A DNA stretch of 40,388 nucleotides. Origin: Streptomyces poriferorum. GTDB lineage: Bacteria; Actinomycetota; Actinomycetes; Streptomycetales; Streptomycetaceae. Positions 24,448 through 33,549 of this stretch are shown in pieces (the first letter of the stretch is position 1; each line of letters opens with the position of its first letter). A program made the translations under genes and the position numbers. Location: positions 1 to 40,388 of the forward strand of contig NZ_JAELVH010000020.1 in NCBI RefSeq assembly GCF_019399235.1. Reading direction: 5' to 3'. The notes under the pieces were generated by a model. The model searched no databases and was not told the origin of the DNA. It saw nothing but the letters and a program-made list of their open reading frames with translations.

Positions 24448-27054
24448 TCAGGCCAGGATCTCGACGTACCCGTCCGTTCCGTGCACACGGATCCGCTGCC
24501 CGTCCCGGATCAGCCGGGTGGCCTGCTCCACGCCCACGACAGCCGGCAAGCCGTACTCCCGCGCGATCACCGCACCATGCGTCATCACGCCGCCCACCTC
24601 CGTCACCAGGCCCGCGATGCCGACGAACAGCGGCGACCAGCTGGGGTCCGTGAAGGCCGTGACCAGAATGTCGCCCGCCTCGAGGTCGGCCTCCGACATG
24701 TCGAGGATCACGCGGGCCCTTCCCTCGATCGTCCCGGCGGACACGGGGACACCGGTCAGAGCACCGGCCGGCACGTCGTCGCGCCGGTACGCCCCTGTGA
24801 GCGCCTCACCGTCCGAGGTGAGAACCCGGGGCGGTGTGAGCGCGTGGTACGACCTTAAGGCGTCCTTGCGGCGCTGGATCAGCCGCTCGTCCAGCCGGTT
24901 CGAGCGCACGACGTCGTGGAACTCCTGGAACGTGAGGTAGAAGACGTCCTCCTTGTCCCGGAGCACGTTGTCCTCGACGAGACGCTCGGCCTCTCGCAGC
25001 AGGGCCTGCTTGTAGACGAAGGTACGGCTGACGATGCCGTACTTCGGGTACTCCCGGTACCCGATGAACGTCCTGACCCGGTCGATCATCCGCTTGGCCT
25101 CGTCGGCCTTCTGATCCCCGTCCGGCAGAACTCGCAGGCGTGAGAGCACCTCTTGTTCCTTCTTCTGCGCCCTCTGCCGCCCTTCCTCGAAACGCCGCCC
25201 GGCGGCGCCCCGCCCGAAGTTTCTGACGTTGTCGAGGATCACGGGCACGAGTGTGGTGGGGCGTTCGCGCCAGCGGGGCCTCGTGATGTCGATCTCGCCG
25301 ACGCAGCGCATGCCGTACCGGTCGAGGTAGGCCTCAATGGCCTCGCGTGCTTCGGGCCCGCCCGTGACTTTCGCCAGTTCGTCCAGGAAGGCGTCGTCGC
25401 GGACGTGTTCGACGCCCCGAAGGAAGTCCACCACCTCCGGCCGTGGGCGGATCACGTCCGCGACATCGAGCAGTGCCAGCCCCATCTCCGACGTGACGTT
25501 GTCAGGAGCGGACAGTGTGAGGGTGTCGGCCGCGTTCTTCTCGCCCAGCCACTCCTCGAGCCTGTCGTTGAGCCACCATGTGGCCTCCATACCGGCCATG
25601 ATCACCTGCATGCTCACCCGGTCACCGAGGACTCGTTTGTGCTCCTCGAAGGCCTCCAGCAGGAAGTCGAACAGCGCCGGCCCGGTCTTCGTCCGGATAT
25701 CGCGCTCCAGGGCGGCGACGGACGCCCGGCTCACCTCGATCAGGTCGGTGACGATGGCCGGATCGGTCTCGATCGGGGCGGGCGCGCCTCCGGCCGGCGG
25801 CTTCCCGGGAGCCGTGTCCGGGAGCGACGGAACGAAGTCGTCACGGTCGAGGACGGTCTCCAGAGCGTCCCTGACCAGTGGATCGCCTTTACCCATGACC
25901 TCCAGGAGGGCGGCGCGGCCCGCGGGCGAGGCCAGACGCCCGGTGACGTCGACGAACAGCCTTCCGCCTGCCTCGTGCATCGCCACCATGGCCGTCCGCT
26001 GCCACATGGAGAACCCCAGCGGCTTCATGGGGTCGGTCATCATCTGCTGATGCCCCACGGAGACGTAGACGTGGTTGTCCTCGTCGTCGGTCTCGGGGAC
26101 GGGGAACAGGGTGGTGATCGGCCGGCTCTGAACGATCTGGAAGCCGTCGTCGACGAGGCACCACTCGATGTCCTGCGGGCGGCCGAAATGTGCTTCGATC
26201 CGCCGCCCGAGGCCCACGAGCCGCACCACCTGCGCGTCCGTGAGCGCCGGCTGCTCCTGGCGCTCCACGCCGATCGCCACTTCCTTCGTGCCGCCGTCCG
26301 GCAGGGCGAGCACGGCACGCTCCTTGGCGGCGATGGTCCGGGCGACGACTTCGCCGTCCCGCACCTTGAAGACGTCAGGGTTCACCAGACCGGAGACCAG
26401 TGCCTCACCGAGTCCGAAGCCGGCGTCCACGGTGGCGACCTTGCGGTTGCCGGTGACGGGGTCGGCGGTGAACAGGATGCCGGCCGCCTCCGGGAAGGCC
26501 ATCTGCTGTACGACCACGGCCATGTGGACCGTACGGTGGTCGATGCCGTTGCGCTGACGGTAGGTCACGGCCCGCTCGGTGAAGAGCGAGGCCCAGCACC
26601 TGCTGATGTGCTGGAGGATCGCCGCCGGCCCAAGAACGTTCAGGTACGTGTCCTGCTGGCCGGCGAACGAGGCCGTCGGCAGGTCCTCCGCCGTCGCGCT
26701 GGAACGGACCGCGCAGGCGGCCCGGTCGCCGAGCCGGGCGAGCCTGCCGGTGATCGCCGCTGCGAGATCGCCGGGGATGGCGATCCCTTCGATGGTCCGG
26801 CGGATCTGCGCACTGAGCGTGCGGATCGTCTCCCGGTCGTCGGGGTTCAGACGCGACAGTTGGTCGAGCCGATCGCCGATCGACGGCACCTCCGCCATGA
26901 CGCGCCTGAAGGCGTCCGTCGTCACACAGAAACCGGGCGACACCCGGACACCTTCGATCTGCGACAGCCCGCCCAGATGCGCGCCCTTGCCCCCGACGAC
27001 AGCTACCTGCGTCTCGTCAGCCTCCCGCAGATCCCACACGTACTGCTCGTTCAT
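24448..27054 (-). CDS. rph: Rifamycin-inactivating phosphotransferase
   Basis: 868 aa, the normal length of Rph. It transfers a phosphate from ATP to the C21 hydroxyl of rifamycins, releasing AMP and phosphate. An N-terminal ATP-grasp-like domain (VVGGKGAHLGGLS, CAVRSSATAEDLPTASFAGQ, ADPVTGN, DIEWC) is followed by the rifamycin-binding domain (about 325-750) and a C-terminal swivelling His domain with the phosphocarrier His826 in GGVMTHGAVIAREYGLP. PEP synthase shares this architecture, but the 868-residue size and the upstream rifamycin-associated element support Rph. The ATG at 27054 has a strong GGAGGT upstream. Leu733 is encoded by TTA (24856-24858), so translation may need the bldA tRNA. 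Confidence 0.93.
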   Translation of the reverse strand: MNEQYVWDLREADETQVAVVGGKGAHLGGLSQIEGVRVSPGFCVTTDAFRRVMAEVPSIGDRLDQLSRLNPDDRETIRTLSAQIRRTIEGIAIPGDLAAAITGRLARLGDRAACAVRSSATAEDLPTASFAGQQDTYLNVLGPAAILQHISRCWASLFTERAVTYRQRNGIDHRTVHMAVVVQQMAFPEAAGILFTADPVTGNRKVATVDAGFGLGEALVSGLVNPDVFKVRDGEVVARTIAAKERAVLALPDGGTKEVAIGVERQEQPALTDAQVVRLVGLGRRIEAHFGRPQDIEWCLVDDGFQIVQSRPITTLFPVPETDDEDNHVYVSVGHQQMMTDPMKPLGFSMWQRTAMVAMHEAGGRLFVDVTGRLASPAGRAALLEVMGKGDPLVRDALETVLDRDDFVPSLPDTAPGKPPAGGAPAPIETDPAIVTDLIEVSRASVAALERDIRTKTGPALFDFLLEAFEEHKRVLGDRVSMQVIMAGMEATWWLNDRLEEWLGEKNAADTLTLSAPDNVTSEMGLALLDVADVIRPRPEVVDFLRGVEHVRDDAFLDELAKVTGGPEAREAIEAYLDRYGMRCVGEIDITRPRWRERPTTLVPVILDNVRNFGRGAAGRRFEEGRQRAQKKEQEVLSRLRVLPDGDQKADEAKRMIDRVRTFIGYREYPKYGIVSRTFVYKQALLREAERLVEDNVLRDKEDVFYLTFQEFHDVVRSNRLDERLIQRRKDALRSYHALTPPRVLTSDGEALTGAYRRDDVPAGALTGVPVSAGTIEGRARVILDMSEADLEAGDILVTAFTDPSWSPLFVGIAGLVTEVGGVMTHGAVIAREYGLPAVVGVEQATRLIRDGQRIRVHGTDGYVEILA

Positions 27055-27163
27055 CGCGATACCTCCGAGGCAGTCGTGTCCCATTGCCCTGCACCGGCCG
27101 ATCGAATCACAGGCGCCTCCCCATCCGTCGTACCTTTTGCCAGCCACGTCGTCGTCACCGGCT

Positions 27164-27193
27164 GCACGCCGTCCGACGGCTCGGACGGCGTGC
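27164..27193 (-). promoter_or_regulatory. Hairpin in the rph leader
   Basis: A perfect 13-base stem (27164-27176 with 27181-27193) with loop CGGC, 110 bases upstream of the rph start. It would form in the leader RNA if transcription starts near the RAE at 27348. It could attenuate or stabilise the message; neither is shown. Confidence 0.55.
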
Positions 27194-27347
27194 ACACACG
27201 CCCCGAGGCGCCGAAGACCCGCACCCGCGCCGCTGCGCCCACCGCTTCTCCGACGTCACCGCGTCCCCCACACATCAACAACTCACGCACGTCGTGCTCC
27301 CATATCCGCAGGCTGTGGCCTCGGCCGACGATTCTGCGCCACCACCG

Positions 27348-27366
27348 GGGCCTTGCCGCAAGCCCC
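27348..27366 (-). promoter_or_regulatory. Rifamycin-associated element (RAE)
   Basis: The minus strand reads GGGGCTTGCGGCAAGGCCC, the 19-base imperfect palindrome known upstream of rifamycin-inducible genes such as rph and helR in actinomycetes. It is 294 bases upstream of the rph start, in the right orientation. A -10-like TATAGC lies just upstream of it on the minus strand (about 27374-27379). It implies that rph is induced by rifamycins. Confidence 0.92.
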
Positions 27367-27390
27367 CCAGTGCGCTATACGTTAGGAGTG

Positions 27391-27412
27391 GCAAGGAGAG
27401 CGATCTCCTTGC
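27391..27412. other. Short perfect hairpin beside the RAE
   Basis: A 9-base perfect inverted repeat (GCAAGGAGA with TCTCCTTGC) around a 4-base loop. On the minus strand it lies upstream of the presumed rph promoter. It may be an operator or a weak terminator; nothing in its surroundings decides this. Confidence 0.45.
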
Positions 27413-27820
27413 CTTTGCCGTTCCGGCGCCGCCTGCGGACCAGCACCTCGCACAGGCCGGATGCCCGCGGCACCCCGACGGACCGCTTCAGGCGGATCCC
27501 CGGCCGGCTTCCTTTCAGGCCGCTGCCCCTGACTCGTCACCCTGAGAGCCGGACCCGCCCGTCGCCGAGGGGACCCGATCACGGTGCGGGTAGCGGCGGT
27601 CGGCCTTCAGCGGCACAGGTCCGGTCTCCGCGCCCCCGTTCCTGACGCCCTTCGAGCGACATGCGCCGCTCGGCCGGAACGGGTACGAGTCGTCGATCCG
27701 GTTCGGTGCGCGTTCGTGTGGAGTTGCGCCGATGGACCATCAGAGTTGACGTGCACACGCCTTGACGGGTGACGGCCTCCCCACGCACCGTTGCTGGGCG
27801 GATCTTTCCCAGGGGGGTAC
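27413..27820. other. Non-coding stretch, no gene seen
   Basis: About 400 bases between the rph control region and the phosphodiester glycosidase gene. Open frames here have no protein-like composition. TTGACG at 27746 could be a -35 box for the downstream gene, but no matching -10 box is convincing. Confidence 0.5.
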
Positions 27821-29437
27821 ATGAACAGCAAGGTCCTCGGCACGGCCACGGTCCTGGTCCTCTTGGCCGTGATGGGCGCATCGCCCGCGCCCGCTTCCTT
27901 CGAGCCGCGTCCCGGTCCGGCGCGTGCCCTGCCACTGGGTGCCGTCGGCCTGGCCGAGACGCGCAGCACGCGGACGCTGCAGCCCGGGGTCACCCTCACG
28001 CGGATCGTGCGCGGCGCCGATGCTCCGGCGCTCACGTGGACCGTGGAGGTGTCGATACCCGGCGGTGCCACCTCGCCGGATCCCGACGCACCGCCGACGG
28101 CTCTCAAGGACCGGGCCAGTGCCGATGAACTGACCGCGGACATCGAGGGGGACGGTTTCGACGCCCGGGCCGAGCAGGTCACGACTCCGGCCGTCGCCGA
28201 CTACGCCGGCGGACCGCTCGGGTGGCGGGTCCGCGTCGGACGGTTCGACACGCAGTCCGCAGCGGCGGCCGAGCTCACGCTGCTGAGAAAGGCCGGCTAC
28301 GCCGGATCCGCGCTCTACACCGGCTGGGACGGCGACACGGCGGACCGCGGTCCGTGGCGGATCGACGTGCTCACCATCGACCCGGGCCGGTTCCGCGGCC
28401 GGCTCGATGCCTCGTACGGCCCCGATCTGGAGAACCGTGAGAAGACCAGTGAGCTGGCGGCCGCCGCCGGTGCGACCGCGGGCATCAACGCCGGGTTCTT
28501 CGTACTCGATCCGAAGGCGGGTGCACCGGGTGATCCGGCCGGTGTCGGTGTCTACGACGGCCGGGTCCTGAGCGAGCCGGTCCATGGGCGGCCGGGCCTG
28601 GTGATCCATGGCAACGGCCGGCACAGCGCGGTGGCCCGGCTGACCTGGGAGGGGCGTGTCGTCGGCCGGCGGGCGTCGCAGTCCCTGGACGGAGTCGACC
28701 GTGTTCCGGGCTTGATCCGGAACTGCGGCGGCACCGCGGACGACACGCCGACCTCGCTGCCCCTGCACGACGTCACCTGCTCCGACCACGACGAGCTCGT
28801 CGCATTCACCCCCGACTACGGGCGCCGTACGCCGAGTGGCGAGGGCATCGAGGCCGTGCTGGACAGCCGCGGCCGCGTCCTGGAACTGCGCTCGCCGCGC
28901 GGCGGGCTGCTACCGGACGGCGGCAGCTCCGTTCAGGCGACCGGCACCCGCGTCGCCGAGCTCACCGCCCTCGCTCAGGTCGGCCGGCCCCTGCGCGTCG
29001 AGAGGACGTTGCGGGACGGCGACGGCCACAGGGTGTCGCCGTCACCGACGACCAGCATCCTCAACGGAGGCCCCGAACTGGTCCGGAACGGGCGCCTGCA
29101 CGTCACGCCCACCGCCGACGGGATGGTGCAGTCCGCCAATCCGAGCTTCTACTACGGCTGGATGCACAAGCGGAATCCGCGCACGCTGGCCGGAGTGGAC
29201 GCCGCGGGCCGGACCGTGCTGGTCACTGCCGACGGGCGCAGCACCGGCGCACTCGGGCTGAGCATCCCCGAGAGCGCCGCCGTCGCCCGGGCACTCGGCC
29301 TGCGCGACGCGGTCAATCTCGACGGCGGCGGGTCGACCACGATGGTGGTCGACGGAGTCATGATCAACGATCCGTCCGACGCGGCCGGTGAACGCCCCGT
29401 CGGCGACGCACTGCTGATACTGCCCGACCGGAGCTGA
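27821..29437 (+). CDS. Secreted phosphodiester glycosidase (NAGPA-like) with SPOR-like segment
   Basis: 538 aa exported protein. A signal peptide occupies about residues 1-27 (MNSKVLGTATVLVLLAVMGA then SPAPA). A SPOR-like segment follows near residues 135-170 (GWRVRVGRFDTQSAAAAEL), suggesting binding to peptidoglycan. The C-terminal half is the phosphodiester glycosidase domain related to the lysosomal uncovering enzyme: GATAGINAGFF near 225, ILNGGPELVRNG near 412, and the closing AVNLDGGGSTTMVVDGVM near 500. It could cleave sugar-phosphodiester bonds in wall polymers, which is an inference. AGGGGGGT stands three bases before ATG 27821; an in-frame start 30 bases upstream lacks such a site. 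An esterase gene follows 85 bases downstream. Confidence 0.88.
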   Translation: MNSKVLGTATVLVLLAVMGASPAPASFEPRPGPARALPLGAVGLAETRSTRTLQPGVTLTRIVRGADAPALTWTVEVSIPGGATSPDPDAPPTALKDRASADELTADIEGDGFDARAEQVTTPAVADYAGGPLGWRVRVGRFDTQSAAAAELTLLRKAGYAGSALYTGWDGDTADRGPWRIDVLTIDPGRFRGRLDASYGPDLENREKTSELAAAAGATAGINAGFFVLDPKAGAPGDPAGVGVYDGRVLSEPVHGRPGLVIHGNGRHSAVARLTWEGRVVGRRASQSLDGVDRVPGLIRNCGGTADDTPTSLPLHDVTCSDHDELVAFTPDYGRRTPSGEGIEAVLDSRGRVLELRSPRGGLLPDGGSSVQATGTRVAELTALAQVGRPLRVERTLRDGDGHRVSPSPTTSILNGGPELVRNGRLHVTPTADGMVQSANPSFYYGWMHKRNPRTLAGVDAAGRTVLVTADGRSTGALGLSIPESAAVARALGLRDAVNLDGGGSTTMVVDGVMINDPSDAAGERPVGDALLILPDRS

Positions 29438-29522
29438 CCGGGTCCGGGTCGGGAAGGTCCCGGAAGGTCCGGCCGGGGAAGCCCGGCTCGCGACCGTCCA
29501 CAGTCCACAGACAGGAGTCGCC

Positions 29523-30527
29523 ATGACCGCTGTTCCGATCCGAAGAGCCCGCCTGCTGCTCATCGTTGGGGCTCTGCTGTTCACGCTGATGTCGAACGCG
29601 TCCGTGTCGGCCGCCGCGGAGCCCAGCGGGGCCGCCCCGTCCCGGGGTGCCGAGGTCGTCGCCGTCACCCAGGTCGCCGACCGGCAGGTCGACCTGTCGG
29701 TTCGTTCACCGGCACTCGGAGGCCGGACGGTGAACGTGCGCCTGCTCACGCCGGATGGCTGGGATCCGGGCGACCGGAGCCGGCGCTGGCCGACTCTCTG
29801 GCTGCTGCACGGCTGTTGCGGGGACTACACCTCGTGGACCGGCAAGACGGATGTCGCGCAGACCGAAAGCCTGCGCGACGTACTCGTGGTCATGCCGGAG
29901 GCCGGCTGGAACGGCTGGTACAGCGACTGGTGGAACTACGGCCAGGGCAGTGACCCGGCGTGGGAGACCTTCCACACCAAGGAACTGCGCCGCCTGCTCG
30001 AACAGGGCTGGGGGGCGAGCGGCAACCGCGTCGTGGCGGGACTGTCGATGGGCGGCCAGGGCGCCCTGATGTACGCCGCCCGGCATCCCGGCATGTTCAA
30101 GGCGGCCGCCTCGTACTCCGGCTCCGCCCACCCGCTGCTCGACGACGAGTCGGTCAACCGCATCATGGGGTACTTCGCAGGTCAGGGCGACGACCCGCTG
30201 CGGGTCTGGGGCGACCCGGTCGCGCAACGCGATGTCTGGGCGGACCACGACCCGTTCCACCTGGCCAAGCGCCTCAGGTCGACCCCGGTCTACCTGTCCT
30301 GCGGCGACGGCACCGCCGGCCCTCTGGACCCGCCCGGCAGCACGAACGCCCTGGAGGCGGACTTCAACCGGCAGAACCACGCCCTGGCCGGCGAGCTCGA
30401 ACGCGTCGGCGCACGGCATGTGGTCACCCACTTCTACGGGCCGGGAACCCATCGCTGGGCGTACTGGGAGCGTGAGTTGCACGCGTCGCTGCCGATGCTG
30501 CTCCATGCTCTCGGGACCGACCGCTGA
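29523..30527 (+). CDS. Secreted esterase, antigen 85/esterase D-like
   Basis: 334 aa alpha/beta hydrolase with a signal peptide (residues 1-31, RRARLLLIVGALLFTLMSNA then SVSAAA). The fold markers are LWLLHGCCGDYTSW near residue 95 and the nucleophile elbow VVAGLSMGGQGALMYAARHP near 165, where Ser is the catalytic residue; HRWAYWERELH near the end supplies the histidine. The arrangement is that of the antigen 85/esterase family, which in Streptomyces is usually annotated as an esterase rather than a mycolyltransferase, since mycolic acids are absent. AGGAG lies five bases before the ATG. It may be co-transcribed with the glycosidase upstream. Confidence 0.88.
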   Translation: MTAVPIRRARLLLIVGALLFTLMSNASVSAAAEPSGAAPSRGAEVVAVTQVADRQVDLSVRSPALGGRTVNVRLLTPDGWDPGDRSRRWPTLWLLHGCCGDYTSWTGKTDVAQTESLRDVLVVMPEAGWNGWYSDWWNYGQGSDPAWETFHTKELRRLLEQGWGASGNRVVAGLSMGGQGALMYAARHPGMFKAAASYSGSAHPLLDDESVNRIMGYFAGQGDDPLRVWGDPVAQRDVWADHDPFHLAKRLRSTPVYLSCGDGTAGPLDPPGSTNALEADFNRQNHALAGELERVGARHVVTHFYGPGTHRWAYWERELHASLPMLLHALGTDR

Positions 30528-30543
30528 GCGTGTACGGACGGCT

Positions 30544-30563
30544 GCGGCCACCCCCGTGGCCGC
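30544..30563 (+). terminator. Terminator hairpin after the esterase gene
   Basis: An 8-base perfect stem (GCGGCCAC with GTGGCCGC) and CCCC loop, 17 bases after the esterase stop. Confidence 0.55.
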
Positions 30564-30637
30564 CGGCGGCCGGCCGCGGCCGCGAATCGACCCGGCCGTG
30601 CCTCGCGCCCTGCACGGTCGGGACGGGTGGCCGCTCG

Positions 30638-30643
30638 TAGGGT
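30638..30643 (+). promoter_or_regulatory. Candidate -10 element, leaderless MFS gene
   Basis: TAGGGT ends seven bases before the GTG at 30651, the spacing expected for a leaderless transcript. The -35 region is weak. Confidence 0.4.
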
Positions 30644-30650
30644 GACGCGG

Positions 30651-31859
30651 GTGATCGTTCGCGAGGGTGCGGTGAGTACGGGCAGTGGCCGGCGTCCCGG
30701 CTATCCGGCTGCGGCGGTGGTCTTCGCCATCGGGATGGCCGGGACCACGCTGCCCACTCCCCTGTACGGGCTCTATCAGCAGAAGATCGGGTTCTCCGAG
30801 CTGATGGTGACCGTCGTGTTCGCCGCGTACGCCCTGGCGGTGATCGCCGTGCTGATGCTGCTGGGCAACTACTCCGACAAGGTCGGCCGCAGGCCCGTGC
30901 TGCTGTGCGCCATGGCGCTGTCGGCGGCGAGCGCGGGCTGCTTCCTGCTGGAGAGCGGGCTGCCGCTGCTCTTCGCGGGCCGCCTGTTGTCCGGCGGCGC
31001 GGCCGGCCTGCTGAGCGGCGCGGCGACCGCGGCGGTCCTGGAGCTCGCCCGCCCGGGGCAGAAGGCGCGGGCCGGGTTCGCTGCCACGGCCGCGAACATG
31101 GGCGGGCTGGGTTGCGGGCCGCTGCTGTCGGGTTTCCTCGCCGAGTACACGCCGTGGCCCCTGACGCTGCCGTTCTGGGTTCATCTGGGGCTGGTGGCAG
31201 TGGCGTGCGGGATCACCTGGCGTCTGCCGGAGACCGTGGCGCATCCCCGGCGGTGGCCGCGTCCGGCGCCTCAGGGCGTGGCGGTTCCGCCGGAGGTGAA
31301 AGGGGTGTTCGCGCGCGCCGCGGTGGCGGCGTTCGCCGGCTTCGCCCTGCTCGGGCTGTTCACCGCGGTCGCGCCGAGCTTCGCCACGCAGACGCTGGGC
31401 GTGGACAACCTGGCGGTGACCGGAGCCGTCGTGTTCTCCGTGTTCCTGGCTTCGACCGTCGGGCAGTCGCTGAGCGGGCGCATCGGCGCGCGCCTCGCGC
31501 TGCCGCTGGGGTGCGGCGCTCTCGTCGTCGGCCTGCTGCTGGTGGCGTCCTCGCTGCTCGCGGAGTCCCTGCCGCTGCTCGTTCTCGGCGCCCTGTGCGG
31601 GGGTACCGGCCAGGGGCTGTCCTTTCGGGCGGCACTCACGCTGGTCAGCGACGCCGCTCCGGCGACGCACCGGGGCGGCACCATTTCGGCGTTCTTCGTC
31701 GTCGCGTACACCGGAATCTCGGTGCCGGTGGTCGGTGTCGGTGCGCTGGCCACGTGGCTGGGCCTTCGCGAGGCCGGGCTGATCTTCACGGGCTGCGTCA
31801 TGCTGCTGGCGGCAGGCGCGGGGATCTACTCCGCCCTCAGGCCGCCGGCGCCCGCGTAG
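30651..31859 (+). CDS. MFS transporter
   Basis: 402 aa with about twelve membrane segments. Motif A of drug-type MFS proteins is seen in the first cytoplasmic loop (LGNYSDKVGRRPVLL, about residue 70), and a degenerate copy follows halfway (SLSGRIGARLALPLG). It is probably an exporter; the substrate is unknown. The start is uncertain: GTG codons at 30627, 30642, 30651 and 30672 are all in frame, and none has a good ribosome site. I favour 30651 because of the TAGGGT element upstream. It converges on the second MFS gene with a shared terminator between them. Confidence 0.85.
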   Translation: MIVREGAVSTGSGRRPGYPAAAVVFAIGMAGTTLPTPLYGLYQQKIGFSELMVTVVFAAYALAVIAVLMLLGNYSDKVGRRPVLLCAMALSAASAGCFLLESGLPLLFAGRLLSGGAAGLLSGAATAAVLELARPGQKARAGFAATAANMGGLGCGPLLSGFLAEYTPWPLTLPFWVHLGLVAVACGITWRLPETVAHPRRWPRPAPQGVAVPPEVKGVFARAAVAAFAGFALLGLFTAVAPSFATQTLGVDNLAVTGAVVFSVFLASTVGQSLSGRIGARLALPLGCGALVVGLLLVASSLLAESLPLLVLGALCGGTGQGLSFRAALTLVSDAAPATHRGGTISAFFVVAYTGISVPVVGVGALATWLGLREAGLIFTGCVMLLAAGAGIYSALRPPAPA

Positions 31860-31909
31860 CCGGTTTCCGGTGGCCGGACCCTGAGGTGGGCAGCGGTGAC
31901 CGGGACGCC

Positions 31910-31945
31910 GGAAGGGCGCGGTCGGCGTGCTGACCGTGCCCTTCC
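31910..31945. terminator. Bidirectional terminator between convergent MFS genes
   Basis: A 14-base stem with one G-T wobble (31910-31923 with 31932-31945) and an 8-base loop, midway between the two convergent stops. Confidence 0.8.
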
Positions 31946-31970
31946 GACTGCGGGTGGGTGTCCAGTGGGT

Positions 31971-33512
31971 TCAGTGCGCGGCCGCGGGGATCTTCGTCTC
32001 CTCCTGCGCTCCCTCCGTGGCACGCGAGGTGGCCGCGGGGCCGCCCTGGTGACCGGCCTTGATCATGGTCAGTGCGATGGCGGCGGCAACAACGAGGATC
32101 CCGACCGCCCACCAGGTGGCGCTGGAGTATCCGCGCACCATGGCCTGTGCCTGAACCAGCTTCTGTGCGGCCGGAGTCGTCGCACCTGCCGCGTGCGCGG
32201 CGAGGTACGCGGTCGTGGCCGAGGCAGCGATGGTGTTCAGGAGCGCGGTGCCGATGGCGCCGCCCACCTGCTGCGAGGTGTTGACCATCGCGGAGGCGAC
32301 TCCGGCGTCACGCGGCTCGACGCCGTGGGTGGCGAGCGACATCGCGGGCATGAACGCCGTGCCCATGCCGAGTCCGAGCAGCAGCAGCCCGGGCAGTACC
32401 AGTCCGGCGTAGGAGCTGCCGATGTCCATCCGGGTCAGGAACAGCATCCCGGTCGCGGCGACCAGGAAGCCCGGGCCCATCAGGAGTCGCGGGGGAACCC
32501 TCGTCATCAGCCGGGCGCCGATCTGGGTGGAGCCCGTGATCATGCCTGCGACCATCGGCAGGAACGCCAGCCCGGTCCTGACCGGCGAGTAGCCCTGGAC
32601 GATCTGCAGGTAGTAGGTGAGGAACAGGAAGGTGCCGAACATCGCGATGACGGCGAGGCCGAGCGAGAGGTAGACGCCGCCGCGGTTGCGGTCGGCCGGC
32701 ACGCGCAGCGGCAGCAGCGGCGCCTTGACCCTGGCCTCGGTGACCAGGAACGCGCCTAGCAGCACCGCGGAGGCCACGAACATGCCGATCGTCAGCGCGT
32801 CGGACCAGCCCGCGGACTCGGCGCGCGTGAAGCCGTAGACGAGGGAGACCAGGCCGAGACTGGAGAGGACGACGCCGGGGATGTCGAGCGGCGAGCGGTT
32901 GCGGCCACCGGCCGGCTCACGGATCACGAAGTACGCGCCCAGGGCCGCGACGATCGCGAAGGGAACGTTGACGAAGAAGGTCCAGCGCCAGTTCAGGTAC
33001 TCGGTGAGGGTGCCGCCGAGGATGAAGCCCACGGCTCCGCCGCCACCGGCGATCGCTCCGTAGATGCCGAACGCCTTGGCGCGCTCCCTGGCCTCGGTGA
33101 ACGTCACCGCGAGCAGCGAGAGCGCCGCGGGCGCGAGCAGCGCGCCGAAGACACCTTGGAGCGCACGCGCGCCGAGCATCATGGCCTCGCCCTGGGCAGC
33201 ACCGCCGAGCACGGAGGCGGTGGCGAAGCCGGTCAGGCCGACGAGGAAGGCCCGCTTACGGCCCCAGAGGTCGGCGATGCGGCCGCCGAAGAGCAGCAGA
33301 CCGCCGAAGGCCAGGGCGTAGGCGGTGATGACCCACTGCCGGTTGCCGTCCGAGATGCCCAGGTCCTGCTGGGCGGAGGGCAGCGCGATGTTCACGATGG
33401 TCGCGTCGAGCACGACCATCAGCTGCGCCAGGGCTATGAAGATCAGCGCCTTCCAGCGCTTCGGGTCGGGGCCGGTGCCGACCTTTCCGGCGGACAGAGT
33501 TGTTTCGGACAT
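31971..33512 (-). CDS. DHA2-type MFS drug exporter (EmrB/QacA family)
   Basis: 513 aa with about fourteen membrane segments. Family motifs are clear: the first helix LMVVLDATIVNIALP (D1), motif A GGRIADLWGRKRAFLVG, and motif C in helix 5 (GGGGAVGFILGGTLTEYLNW). Such proteins use the proton gradient to expel hydrophobic drugs or natural products. The start ATG at 33512 gives the typical short cytoplasmic N-terminus; the ribosome site (GGGTACC) is weak. The frame is open much further upstream through a repetitive stretch (33550-33610) that I take as non-coding. An aldo/keto reductase remnant and a divergent TetR gene lie upstream, so the TetR protein is the likely regulator. Confidence 0.92.
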   Translation of the reverse strand: MSETTLSAGKVGTGPDPKRWKALIFIALAQLMVVLDATIVNIALPSAQQDLGISDGNRQWVITAYALAFGGLLLFGGRIADLWGRKRAFLVGLTGFATASVLGGAAQGEAMMLGARALQGVFGALLAPAALSLLAVTFTEARERAKAFGIYGAIAGGGGAVGFILGGTLTEYLNWRWTFFVNVPFAIVAALGAYFVIREPAGGRNRSPLDIPGVVLSSLGLVSLVYGFTRAESAGWSDALTIGMFVASAVLLGAFLVTEARVKAPLLPLRVPADRNRGGVYLSLGLAVIAMFGTFLFLTYYLQIVQGYSPVRTGLAFLPMVAGMITGSTQIGARLMTRVPPRLLMGPGFLVAATGMLFLTRMDIGSSYAGLVLPGLLLLGLGMGTAFMPAMSLATHGVEPRDAGVASAMVNTSQQVGGAIGTALLNTIAASATTAYLAAHAAGATTPAAQKLVQAQAMVRGYSSATWWAVGILVVAAAIALTMIKAGHQGGPAATSRATEGAQEETKIPAAAH

Positions 33513-33549
33513 GGGGGTACCCACTTCGGGACTCAATTCGGGACTGCGG

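Noticed and set aside
27051..27290. 79-codon minus-strand frame ending in the rph ATG
   Set aside because: Third-position G/C content (roughly three-quarters) is lower than in neighbouring genes, and no ribosome site or family is seen. Not called as a gene, but noted under the rph leader finding because of the ATGA overlap.
25153..27645. Plus-strand open frame of about 830 codons opposite rph
   Set aside because: Antisense shadow of Rph; no recognisable domain, and Rph motifs and ribosome site are on the other strand.
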